NCBI RefSeq assembly: GCF_009183415.1
Contig: NZ_WEHU01000005.1
Location: forward strand, 62,001-126,000
Direction of reading: 5' to 3'
DNA: 64,000 bases
Origin: Bacillus sp. B1-b2
GTDB taxonomy: Bacteria; Bacillota; Bacilli; Bacillales; Cytobacillaceae
Shown in pieces: positions 8,682 to 16,188 of the stretch; positions within the stretch are counted from its first letter, which is position 1, and each line of letters starts with the position of its first letter. The position numbers and the translations under genes were made by a program. The notes beneath the pieces are model-generated. The model saw only the letters and a list, made by a program, of their open reading frames with translations, was not told where the DNA came from and made no database searches.

Positions 8682-9148
8682 TAAATATGTACAACTGACG
8701 AAAATTCTGTGACTTATTTGTGAACGGTATGATTAAAGAAGGGTTTATCAGTATGTAACCAAAAAGAATATATCTATATAAATGTTCATATTTTAACATC
8801 TGTTATATATAATAATCTTCTAGATTAAGAACTGTTATATTATAGGGGAGCTTTTCTTAGTATACACATACAGAATAACCTTTTTATTTCTGACCATACT
8901 AATTTTATTGTTTGTTTTTATTGAACAGGAAGGATATTTGTAACTTAAACGAATTAAAAAAGTAATAATAAATGCTAGTAAGAGTACATTACTGCTTAAC
9001 TTTTTAGAGCATATGACAAGACTGTGTAGGTTAAAATACAGAACTATTTCATTTTTATAACAAATTCATTTATCTTATCCATATCTATCAACTGTTTGAT
9101 ACAATAGTCATGGTAAAAATATAGATAAAAAGTCATGGGTGGGGAAAA
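8682..9148. other. AT-rich intergenic region between pflB and the carboxypeptidase gene
   Basis: Apart from the operator just before it, this 467-bp stretch shows no convincing gene. It should contain the outward promoters. A second, direct TGTGA..TGTGA pair near 8708 is not palindromic. The carboxypeptidase ribosome binding site (GGTGGGG) is at its right end. Confidence 0.5.
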
Positions 9149-10309
9149 ATGAAAATTTTAAAAGTGTTCTCCTTAATTATTTTATTATGGAGCATTCCTA
9201 GCATTAGTGAAGCAGCAGAAAGTACAGAAGTAAAACCTCAAATCATAAGTGAAGCAGCTTTTTTATTAGACAATGATACTGGTGCTGTTTTGTTTCAACA
9301 AAATGGGGACGAAAAAATGTATCCAGCAAGCTTAACGAAAATAGCAACCGCCATTTATGCATTAGAAAAAGGAAATTTAACAGATAAAGTCACGATAAGT
9401 GAAAATGCGTATTCAACAGATGGTACGAAGGTGTACCTTGAATTAGGTGAAGAAGTTACATTAAAACATTTACTAGAAGGAATGTTAGTTAATTCAGGAA
9501 ATGATGCAGCTGTTGCTATAGCAGAGTACTTGGATGGCACAGTTGATCAATTTGCTGAGAATATAAATTCCTTTCTACAAAAAAAAGTGAAGGTAAAGTC
9601 GACTCATTTTACAAATCCTAGTGGCTTATATAACGACAATCATTATACAACTGCACAGGATTTAGCATTAATTACTCAATACGCATTAAAAAATCCAACC
9701 TTTCTCGAGATTTTTGGAACAAAGGAATTAGAGTGGGATGGTTTAACCTGGGATACGACACTAATAAGCCACCATCAAATGCTTAATGGAGAAAGACCTT
9801 ATGATGGGATTATTGGAGGAAAAACGGGGTATGTTAATGAATCGAAGCAAACATTAGCTACTACAGCAGTTAATGGTGATATGAATTTAACTGCTATCGT
9901 GTTAAAGGCTGATTATAAAGAAGATGTATATATGGATACAAAATTATTATTAGATTATGGTTTTGCTAATTTTACACATAGTGAGATCAGTAGTAATCAA
10001 AATTTTAGTGTAGAGCAAACATCATATAAGCTACCAGCTAACACAGAAATTACTGTTTCCAAACAAAATGGAAAGGAAGAGGTTACTTCATCAGGAACCT
10101 TATTGATTGAGAGTAGTGAGGGTGATTTACTTCAAACTCTTTCTTTAGAAAAGGTGGAGAATTTCCCGTTACAAGCGAGCGATGTAGAAGTAGCAGCGGT
10201 AAGCTCTAATGAACAAAATAGGCATATATTCATACCTATTCTCATTCTTGGTGTTATGTTAGTTTTAGGATTTCCTCTTATTAGATGGGTTCAGAGAAGA
10301 AGAATATAA
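9149..10309 (+). CDS. D-alanyl-D-alanine carboxypeptidase (low-molecular-weight PBP5 type)
   Basis: A 386-residue serine-type peptidase S11 protein that trims the terminal D-Ala of peptidoglycan stem peptides. It has a signal peptide (about residues 1-22, ending SEA-A), the active-site Ser61-Lys64 (SLTK), Ser116-Asn118 (SGN) and the KTG box at 225-227 (GGKTGYV), so all three penicillin-binding motifs are intact. A C-terminal hydrophobic segment (about 355-376) followed by RRR would anchor it outside the membrane. Similar to the DacF/DacA group, but it is not next to spoIIA, so no specific symbol is given. It is monocistronic, with a strong hairpin downstream. Confidence 0.9.
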   Translation: MKILKVFSLIILLWSIPSISEAAESTEVKPQIISEAAFLLDNDTGAVLFQQNGDEKMYPASLTKIATAIYALEKGNLTDKVTISENAYSTDGTKVYLELGEEVTLKHLLEGMLVNSGNDAAVAIAEYLDGTVDQFAENINSFLQKKVKVKSTHFTNPSGLYNDNHYTTAQDLALITQYALKNPTFLEIFGTKELEWDGLTWDTTLISHHQMLNGERPYDGIIGGKTGYVNESKQTLATTAVNGDMNLTAIVLKADYKEDVYMDTKLLLDYGFANFTHSEISSNQNFSVEQTSYKLPANTEITVSKQNGKEEVTSSGTLLIESSEGDLLQTLSLEKVENFPLQASDVEVAAVSSNEQNRHIFIPILILGVMLVLGFPLIRWVQRRRI

Positions 10310-10310
10310 A

Positions 10311-10655
10311 GAGGCTGGGACAAAACCTTCCTTTTAAGATGAAAAGCCGTGAAGTTTTACGTGGAGTAAAATTTCACGGCTTTGTTTATTTTTTCAATAA
10401 AAATAACGAAAACATCGGATATCATATAGTTACCACACCAAATTTTATTCGAAAGAAGGGTCCTTATGTTTAAAGATTTTAACAGGAATCAATTAATTCT
10501 GTCTTTAGATTTAGAAATGAAATGACAAGAAAAAGATACCGCCTTACTATTCATCATTTAGTGGAAAGTATCCAGAATGAAGCGTTCGATTCCTTTGTTC
10601 GTTAAACGGGGTGTCTAGCTTATCATCCACGTATTTTTCTTTCTAAGTTACTTTT
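10311..10655 (+). mobile_element. Degenerate 5' remnant of an IS1182-family insertion sequence
   Basis: From the ATG at 10466 the reading begins MFKDFNRNQLILSLDLEMK, which resembles the IS1182-family transposase N-terminus (MFK..NxxQ..LPLDLE). After an in-frame TGA and a frame change it continues HHLVESIQNEAFDSFVR, a stop, then TGCLAYHPRIF, matching the family's HHLVE..P.EAF and TGxxAYHPR segments. Only about the first 60-65 codons remain, with at least two stops and one frameshift, before the AT-rich repeat begins. The GGCTGGGACAAAA stretch at 10313 is reminiscent of such element ends. Family assignment is from memory of the motif. Confidence 0.7.
10343..10383 (+). terminator. Long hairpin downstream of the carboxypeptidase gene
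   Basis: 18-nt arms (10343-10360 and 10366-10383) spelling AAAGCCGTGAA.TTTTAC and its complement with one wobble, followed by T-rich DNA. It probably terminates the gene, but it lies within sequence that looks like the left end of an IS1182-like element, so it may be part of that element. Confidence 0.7.
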
Positions 10656-10667
10656 TCATTCCGCTTC

Positions 10668-11035
10668 TATTAATAATTTTGTTGAAAAAAAATCCCACAG
10701 CCACTTTGTAGGAATTATCAATAATAAGCGGAGTATTCCGACTAAAGGCAAATATACTGTTAAATGCTTTGCTAATAAGCGGATTTTTCCGGTTAAGGAA
10801 GGAAAATGCCTCCGAATTCATGTGTTCTAAGGAAATAGGCGTAATTCTCCGTCTATTTGCGTGGTTTTTCATGGAAGTAATGAAAATAAGAGGATTTCTA
10901 CGACTATTTTTCTAAATAGTGGTCTTTTCTAAATTTTATATGGTACAAAGCATCATACATTATTTTATAGCTCTTTCGGTTTTCTACTATATCCATATTT
11001 GAATAGGTGAAGTACATAAAAAATCCCTCGTTTTC
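10668..11035 (+). repeat. AT-rich dispersed repeat, copy 1
   Basis: This stretch resembles 39199-39550 in the same orientation and 53690-54041 inverted, with long identical runs such as TTCATGTGTTCTAAGGAAAT. It contains four related units of the form AATAAGCGGATTTTTCCGGTTA starting near 10723, 10773, 10833 and 10883, several able to fold as CGGA..TCCG hairpins. ORFs seen in it differ between copies and strands, so it is read as non-coding. It abuts the IS1182-like remnant. Confidence 0.85.
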
Positions 11036-11132
11036 CATCTATTCAGTTAGTTAATTACCTATAAAGTTTACGTCACACTGATGCCACTAGTAATAGTGAC
11101 ATTTACATGGACATAATCTTTTTCAACAAACA

Positions 11133-11162
11133 AAAAAACTATCCTTTTATGGATAGTTTTTT
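11133..11162 (-). terminator. Terminator of the ABC-F gene
   Basis: Arms AAAACTATCC (11135-11144) and GGATAGTTTT (11151-11160) with T-run on the minus strand, directly after the stop of the gene to its right. Confidence 0.85.
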
Positions 11163-11170
11163 TAGTTCAT

Positions 11171-12790
11171 TTACTTATACATTTCAGCAATGCTTTTTTG
11201 TAAACTTACATCTTCTAAATACTCATCATAGTTCATTTGTTTATCAACTAAGCCACTTGGTGTAATTTCCAAGATTCTATTAGCAATAGTAGAAACAAAC
11301 TGATGGTCATGTGATGCGAAAATCATGGAACCTTTAAAGCTAATTAATCCATTATTTAATGCGGTAATAGATTCTAGATCTAAATGGTTTGTAGGTTCAT
11401 CCAGAAGTAAAACATTCGCTCCACTTAACATCATTTTAGAAAGCATACAACGAACTTTTTCTCCTCCAGATAAAACGCTTGGATTTTTCATTACTTCTTC
11501 TCCAGAGAATAGCATACGACCTAAGAATCCACGCAAGAAGCTTTCTGTTTCATCTTGAGGGGAATATTGTCTTAACCAATCTACTAAAGTAGACTCTTCT
11601 TTTGAAAAATACTCAGAGTTATCAGCAGGGAAATAACTTTGGGAAGTAGTTATACCCCATTTGTATGAACCGCTATCTGGCTCTAATTCTCCAGCTAAAA
11701 TACGGAATAGCGTCGATTTAGCTAATTCATTTGCACCAACCAATGCAATTTTATCATCCTTGTTCATGATAAAACTAATGTTATCTAAAACTTTTTCACC
11801 ATCAATAGTTTTTGTAAGACCATCTACTCGTAAAAGGTCATTCCCAATTTCACGCTCTGGAGTGAAAGCCACATATGGGTATTTTCTAGAAGATGGTTTG
11901 ATATCATCTAAATTAATTTTATCTAATAATTTCTTTCTAGATGTTGCTTGCTTCGATTTAGAAGCATTCGCACTAAATCTAGCAATAAAGTTTTGTAATT
12001 CTTTAATTTTTTCTTCTTTTTTCTTGTTAGCATCATTAGCCATTCTAGATGCCAATTGACTAGATTCATACCAGAAATCGTAGTTTCCAACATAAACCTG
12101 GATCTTACCATAATCTAAATCTGCAATATGTGTACACACTTTATTTAAGAAGTGTCTATCATGGGAGACAACAATAACTGTATTTTCAAAATTAATTAGG
12201 AACTCTTCTAACCATTTAATAGCATGCAAATCTAAATGGTTGGTAGGCTCATCTAATAATAGAACATCTGGTTGACCAAATAGTGCTTGAGCAAGTAAAA
12301 CTTTTACTTTTTCTGATCCGCTTAACTCAGCCATCGTTTTTTGATGAAGATCTTCACCAATTCCTAAACCTTTAAGAAGGATAGCTGCTTCTGATTCAGC
12401 TTCCCACCCATTTAACTCAGCGAACTCACCTTCTAATTCAGCTGCTTTCATACCATCTTCATCTGTGAAATTCTCTTTCATATAAATAGCATCTTTTTCT
12501 TGCATTACTTGATATAGTCTTGTATGACCCATAATGACAACCTTAAGCACTTCATGCTCTTCATATTCAAAATGGTTCTGTTTTAATATAGCAAGTCTTT
12601 CTCCAGGTCCTAGAGCAACATTACCAGATTGAGCTTCTAATTCTCCAGATAGAATTTTAAGGAAGGTGGATTTTCCAGCTCCATTTGCTCCGATTAATCC
12701 GTAACAATTTCCTGGGTTGAATTTAATATTTACATCTTCAAATAATTTACGATCACCATATCGAAGACCAACATTTGTAACTGTTATCAT
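11171..12790 (-). CDS. ABC-F family ATPase (YkpA/YbiT-like), ribosome-associated type
   Basis: A 539-residue soluble protein with two ABC ATPase domains and no membrane domain, typical of ABC-F proteins that bind the ribosome E site and affect translation. The first domain has Walker A GANGAGKS (34-41), signature LSGSEKVKV and Walker B LLLDEPTNHLD; the second has LSGGEKVRC and LLLDEPTNHLD. A charged linker with KKKEEKIKELQNFIARFSA lies between. The second Walker A is GANELAKST, without the usual GK glycine. Closest to the YkpA/YbiT subgroup by length and linker, not to the antibiotic-resistance members. Monocistronic, with GGAGGAAATAATTA before the ATG. Confidence 0.9.
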   Translation of the reverse strand: MITVTNVGLRYGDRKLFEDVNIKFNPGNCYGLIGANGAGKSTFLKILSGELEAQSGNVALGPGERLAILKQNHFEYEEHEVLKVVIMGHTRLYQVMQEKDAIYMKENFTDEDGMKAAELEGEFAELNGWEAESEAAILLKGLGIGEDLHQKTMAELSGSEKVKVLLAQALFGQPDVLLLDEPTNHLDLHAIKWLEEFLINFENTVIVVSHDRHFLNKVCTHIADLDYGKIQVYVGNYDFWYESSQLASRMANDANKKKEEKIKELQNFIARFSANASKSKQATSRKKLLDKINLDDIKPSSRKYPYVAFTPEREIGNDLLRVDGLTKTIDGEKVLDNISFIMNKDDKIALVGANELAKSTLFRILAGELEPDSGSYKWGITTSQSYFPADNSEYFSKEESTLVDWLRQYSPQDETESFLRGFLGRMLFSGEEVMKNPSVLSGGEKVRCMLSKMMLSGANVLLLDEPTNHLDLESITALNNGLISFKGSMIFASHDHQFVSTIANRILEITPSGLVDKQMNYDEYLEDVSLQKSIAEMYK

Positions 12791-13179
12791 TAATTATTTC
12801 CTCCAAACTACAATATCCATAAAATTATACCATTATTGAAATAGAAGAGCGAATAATTTTCTAAGAAAAAGTAACTTAACACTATATTTATTACTTAAAT
12901 AGAAGTAATCTACTGAAAGTGTATAGTTATTGAAGTAAATAAGCATATTTTAAGTATCAAATGTTTAATCATGTACAACTTGGGGGAACTAGATGTACAA
13001 CAATAAATTTTAACAAAAAATAAAGGTATTCACTTTGTATAGAGAGAATAATAACTAGTGAAAATAGCTTTGTACAAGTTGTTATATTAAAAAGAATCAT
13101 TATATTTCTATTTTGTTCATAGTTTATTCATATTTATCCTGTAAACTATTTAAAAACAGGAAGTAAAGGAGTAGTTAAA
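12791..13179. other. AT-rich intergenic region
   Basis: It carries the outward promoters of the ABC-F gene and the following small gene. ATGTACAAC occurs twice, 22 bp apart (near 12972 and 12994), and a partly inverted TTGTACAAGTTG lies at 13072-13083. I see no gene or known riboswitch. Confidence 0.4.
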
Positions 13180-13317
13180 ATGGCTAAAAAGCAACTTGTT
13201 GATTTGGTTAATAGTATGAAAAAATCTGGTATTAAAATTGGTTTTACAAAACCTAAATCTCAGCTTACTGTATTAATTCAACAAAGTAATAAGCTTACAA
13301 CTACGACTAGCCACTAA
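13180..13317 (+). CDS. Small basic protein of unknown function (45 aa)
   Basis: An ORF of 46 codons including the stop, with a good ribosome binding site (AAAGGAG, 8 nt before the ATG). The product MAKKQLVDLVNSMKKSGIK... is basic and likely helical at the N-terminus, with a Thr-rich tail (TTTTSH). No signal peptide or membrane segment. It stands alone between the ABC-F gene and the formate channel. I do not recognise a family; codon use looks ordinary for this genome, which supports it being coding. Confidence 0.55.
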   Translation: MAKKQLVDLVNSMKKSGIKIGFTKPKSQLTVLIQQSNKLTTTTSH

Positions 13318-13479
13318 GAACTGCATGATTTAGTACATATAGATAGATTTAATAGATTTTTTTCATGGAAGTGCAAGGATGCATTTCCTTCTAATTGTTA
13401 AAAAATGTTCAATATTTCACAAGGGATGAATAACTCCTTTCTGTATAATGTTAGCTATACGGAAAGGAAGGATACAAAA

Positions 13480-14298
13480 ATGGAAAAAGAACCAATTGAT
13501 CAAGCCGTTTATTATGCTTTGAAAAAAAAGAAAACCTTAGATGAATCATTTTTACGTTATTTTACAAAAGCAGCCTTAGCAGGTGTATATATTGGATTTG
13601 CTTTAATGATTTGTTATCGTTTTGCACAGCCTTTTTTTGATGTTCACTCACCAGCAACCTATCTAACGACAAGTATTCTCTTTGGATTAGCACTTGTATT
13701 AATTTCATATGGTGGGGGAGAGTTATTTACAGGTAATACAATGGCTTTTACTATGAGTACTATTGCTGGTGTTACAACATGGAAGGATACAATTAACAAT
13801 TGGGTAACTACTTATCTTGGTAACTTTGTAGGGGCTTTATTTTTTGCTGTATTAATACATTACTCAGGGCTTTTTAGCTTGGCTCCAAAAACGACATGGA
13901 TTATGGAAGCAGCGCATACGAAAATGAGCGCTACTACTTTGGAGTTATTTGTTAAAGGGATATTATGTAACTGGTTAGTATGCTTAGCTATTTGGATTCC
14001 AATGAATGTAAAAGGAGATATAGCAAAAATATTTACGACGATCTTGATTGTTTTTGGGTTTATGATTTCTGGCTATGAGCATAGTATAGCCAATATTGCA
14101 TTATTCTCTATTACTTTAATAGTGCCACATCCTGAACATATTACTATTGCACATGCTTTACACAATATTATTCCAGTTACTTTTGGAAATATTGTAGGTG
14201 GAGCTGTTTTTGTGGGAGCTTTAAATATGTATATATTTCCAAAAAAGAACAATCAACAAAGTAATAGTGAGTCTGTTTCCACTAGTGTGGCTAAGTAA
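13480..14298 (+). CDS. Formate/nitrite transporter family channel (FocA/NirC type)
   Basis: A 272-residue FNT-family pentameric channel with six membrane segments. Typical elements are LFGLALVLISYGGGELFTGNTM, the LVCLAIWIPMNVKGDI region after the broken helix, and GYEHSIANIALF, with the conserved pore histidine near HSIAN. The ATG at 13480 has GGAAGGA before it; the open frame runs 25 codons further upstream but is not membrane-like there. Formate is the likely substrate because pflAB lies 5 kb away, but nitrite or hydrosulfide cannot be excluded from sequence alone. Confidence 0.9.
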   Translation: MEKEPIDQAVYYALKKKKTLDESFLRYFTKAALAGVYIGFALMICYRFAQPFFDVHSPATYLTTSILFGLALVLISYGGGELFTGNTMAFTMSTIAGVTTWKDTINNWVTTYLGNFVGALFFAVLIHYSGLFSLAPKTTWIMEAAHTKMSATTLELFVKGILCNWLVCLAIWIPMNVKGDIAKIFTTILIVFGFMISGYEHSIANIALFSITLIVPHPEHITIAHALHNIIPVTFGNIVGGAVFVGALNMYIFPKKNNQQSNSESVSTSVAK

Positions 14299-14373
14299 AT
14301 AGCTACACATTTACATATTATTTATCCAAGTTAATTGGTAGTATGCTACATATCAACCGATGCTTGGATAGAT

Positions 14374-15102
14374 TCACCCTATCGTGCTCATTGTTAATGA
14401 GAAAATTAAACCGATACAAGTAATAAAACCTACAACTGGTCCTCCTTGTTCAAAAGCTTCAGGTAACATGGTAGAACATACCATCGCTATTAAACCACCC
14501 GCTCCAAAAGCTTCAATACTTGTCAAAACATTTACAGAAGCATTTTTTAAAAATAAGTTACCAAAGGAACTGCTTATGGCCGAAACAATGATAACACTTC
14601 CCCAAAGGATAATTATCTTTGTATTAGAATATAAATCCTTCTTTAACCCTACCGTTGAGGAGAGAGCCTCTGGAAAATTGCTTATTAATATGGCGATCAC
14701 AAAAAGCATATCTACTTTATGGTTATTTAATAAGCTAACTCCAATAATGATTGATTCAGGTATTGCATCCATAAGGGTACCTACATAAATGGCAAGACCA
14801 GAATGTCCTTCTGGATTTTTGTGTGACCTTTTTCTGTTGGAACCGCCCTTTCTATATAAAAATAATTCAATAATAGTAAAAAGCAATGCACCACCTAAAA
14901 AAAGAGTGGAGGTAATGAATAAACCGCTTTTTTCCACAGCTTCAATAAGTAGATCAAACGAAGATGCCCCGATTAATATGCCTGTGCCTAAGGCCATTAA
15001 ATATCCTATCATCTTTTTCGGTATGGATAAATATAGTCCAAGGATGGAGCCAATCAATAAAGAAGAACTTGCAATAGCTCCCCAAATTGCCGCTATGTAC
15101 AT
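14374..15102 (-). CDS. ZIP-family metal transporter-like membrane protein
   Basis: A 242-residue protein with about seven or eight hydrophobic helices and a basic cytoplasmic loop (RKGGSNRKRSHKN). Two ZIP-like segments are recognisable: GTLMDAIPESIIIGVSLL and ISNFPEALSSTVGLKK, which resemble the metal-site helices of ZupT-type ZIP proteins (HN.PEG, H..PEG) but with His replaced by Asp and Ser. It belongs to the group usually annotated as zinc transporter or ZIP family; substrate and direction are unknown. It converges on the formate channel, and a CTTGGAT/ATCCAAG stem lies between them. Confidence 0.75.
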   Translation of the reverse strand: MYIAAIWGAIASSSLLIGSILGLYLSIPKKMIGYLMALGTGILIGASSFDLLIEAVEKSGLFITSTLFLGGALLFTIIELFLYRKGGSNRKRSHKNPEGHSGLAIYVGTLMDAIPESIIIGVSLLNNHKVDMLFVIAILISNFPEALSSTVGLKKDLYSNTKIIILWGSVIIVSAISSSFGNLFLKNASVNVLTSIEAFGAGGLIAMVCSTMLPEAFEQGGPVVGFITCIGLIFSLTMSTIG

Positions 15103-15218
15103 AATAAAACTCCTTTTATGCTTTACATTTATTTCTATTATAGATATTCAATAGTAAATGGAATCATATAAATTATTCTCTATTATTCTTTAATTATTCG
15201 ACAAACATATACTTCTGT

Positions 15219-15263
15219 TTTACATCTGAAGTAGAACGGATCTTTTTTCCGCTTTTGATGTAG
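15219..15263 (+). promoter_or_regulatory. Stem-loop upstream of the Gly/Tyr-rich gene
   Basis: TACATC and GATGTA close a stem with an inner CGGA..TCCG pair around a T-rich loop, about 70 nt before the start codon. No known regulatory RNA class is recognised. Confidence 0.3.
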
Positions 15264-15330
15264 GATAGTTGTCCAATCTAAGTAGGGACTCGTACATATG
15301 ATATATAGAAAATGGATAGGAGGTGTCATT

Positions 15331-15612
15331 ATGTCATCAAACGGATTTTATAATCAATGTTCCAGAGGAGTAGGAAAGTGTGTAAGAATACGTCTTCAAA
15401 ATGGCCAAACGCATATGGGAGTAATTGATAGAGTAACTCCGAGTAAAGTATATATCAGACCAATTGGTGGAAATCGACGAAACTATGGTGGCTTTGGCTA
15501 TGGATATAGAAGAGGAGGCTATGGTCCTGGTTATGGATTTGGCTGGGGTGGAGCTGCAGTTGGTTTTTCTCTTGGTTTAATTATAGCTTTGGCCTTTATT
15601 CCTTTCTTCTAA
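15331..15612 (+). CDS. Sm-like/Gly-Tyr-rich small membrane protein, probable spore-associated
   Basis: A 93-residue protein in three parts: an N-terminal stretch resembling an Sm-like beta fold (CVRIRLQNGQTHMGVIDRV), a Gly/Tyr/Arg-rich low-complexity stretch (about residues 48-72), and a C-terminal hydrophobic helix (GFSLGLIIALAFIPFF). The ATG at 15331 has GGAGGTG before it; an earlier in-frame ATG at 15298 has no site. It is followed by two YjcZ-type genes, and such Gly/Tyr-rich proteins are common in spore layers, so a sporulation role is a guess from context. Confidence 0.7.
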   Translation: MSSNGFYNQCSRGVGKCVRIRLQNGQTHMGVIDRVTPSKVYIRPIGGNRRNYGGFGYGYRRGGYGPGYGFGWGGAAVGFSLGLIIALAFIPFF

Positions 15613-15634
15613 AGCATTTTAAATGCAAAAAGTA

Positions 15635-15692
15635 TTAAAGGTACCTTAGGTTTTGTTATGTCTAAGGACCTTACATAATTTTTATTAAAAAA
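15635..15692 (+). terminator. Probable terminator of the Gly/Tyr-rich gene
   Basis: CCTTAG pairs with CTAAGG, extended by AAGG/CCTT after a 2-nt mismatch, followed by a T-rich stretch. Confidence 0.5.
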
Positions 15693-15763
15693 TTTTAACA
15701 CAGCCCATACGTGACAAGCATAGTCTTCATATATTGTTAACGTGTATGAGGGAGGTGGATTAA

Positions 15764-15871
15764 ATGAGTGGTAACCCAGAAGTTGGTTTTGGTGGAGGAT
15801 TTGCTCTACTAGTAGTACTATTCATTTTATTAATTATCGTGGGATCTAGCTTTGTTGGATTTGCATACTAA
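15764..15871 (+). CDS. YjcZ-family small sporulation protein
   Basis: A 35-residue protein: a short Gly-rich head (MSGNPEVGFGGGFALL) followed by one hydrophobic helix ending [16 protein letters not shown]. The [16 protein letters not shown] helix is the signature of YjcZ/YczN-type sporulation proteins, which are abundant in bacilli and associated with spores, with no defined activity. GGGAGGTGG lies before the ATG. Its helix is nearly identical to that of the next gene, suggesting tandem duplication. Confidence 0.85.
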   Translation: MSGNPEVGFGGGFALLVVLFILLIIVGSSFVGFAY

Positions 15872-15902
15872 AAAAATATAGAAAAAAGAGGAGTGTTTTT
15901 GA

Positions 15903-16058
15903 ATGAATTACGGTTACGGTGGATATGGATATAATTCTTGTGGATGCGGTTATGCTGCTCCAGTAGCACCAGTTTCATCTTGTGGAAATGGTAATGGTTT
16001 TGTTTTAATCGTAGTATTATTTATTCTTTTAATCATTGTTGGTGCAGCTTGGTTATAA
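15903..16058 (+). CDS. YjcZ-family small sporulation protein with Cys/Gly/Tyr-rich head
   Basis: A 51-residue paralogue of the preceding gene. The head is rich in Gly, Tyr and Cys ([16 protein letters not shown]) and the tail is the same helix type ([19 protein letters not shown]). The three cysteines could allow cross-linking in the spore coat (inference). AGAGGAG lies upstream of the ATG, 32 nt after the previous stop, and a terminator follows, so the two YjcZ genes form one transcript. Confidence 0.85.
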   Translation: MNYGYGGYGYNSCGCGYAAPVAPVSSCGNGNGFVLIVVLFILLIIVGAAWL

Positions 16059-16079
16059 GAATTTAATTAATAAAAAAAT

Positions 16080-16115
16080 GAAAAGGGAAGCTCTATACAC
16101 GAGCTCCCTTTTTAG
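16080..16115 (+). terminator. Terminator of the YjcZ pair
   Basis: AAAGGGAAGCTC pairs with GAGCTCCCTTT with one bulge, followed by T5. Confidence 0.8.
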
Positions 16116-16188
16116 CATTATTTATTATTTCTATTAGAAAATGTTACAATTAAATAGTCTTCGAACTTTAAATGGAGGAATTTATGAA

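Noticed and set aside
8703-8725. Second FNR site near pflB (TGTGA..TGTGA)
   Set aside because: The repeats are direct, not inverted, so they do not form the palindromic site.
10648-10872. 74-codon minus-strand open frame
   Set aside because: It lies in AT-rich repeat copy 1 and the frame is not kept in copies 2 and 3.
10668-11035. CRISPR array suggested by regular 50-60 bp spacing
   Set aside because: Units are degenerate, only four, self-complementary, and the sequence between them is also repeated in the other copies, so there are no unique spacers; no cas genes.
12971-13083. GTACAAC repeats as a regulatory system
   Set aside because: Two direct and one inverted short match in AT-rich DNA are not enough to support an operator call.
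14299-14373. Terminator between the formate channel and the ZIP-like gene
   Set aside because: ATCCAAG/CTTGGAT stem is present but the loop is long and there is no T-run, so it is not listed as a terminator.
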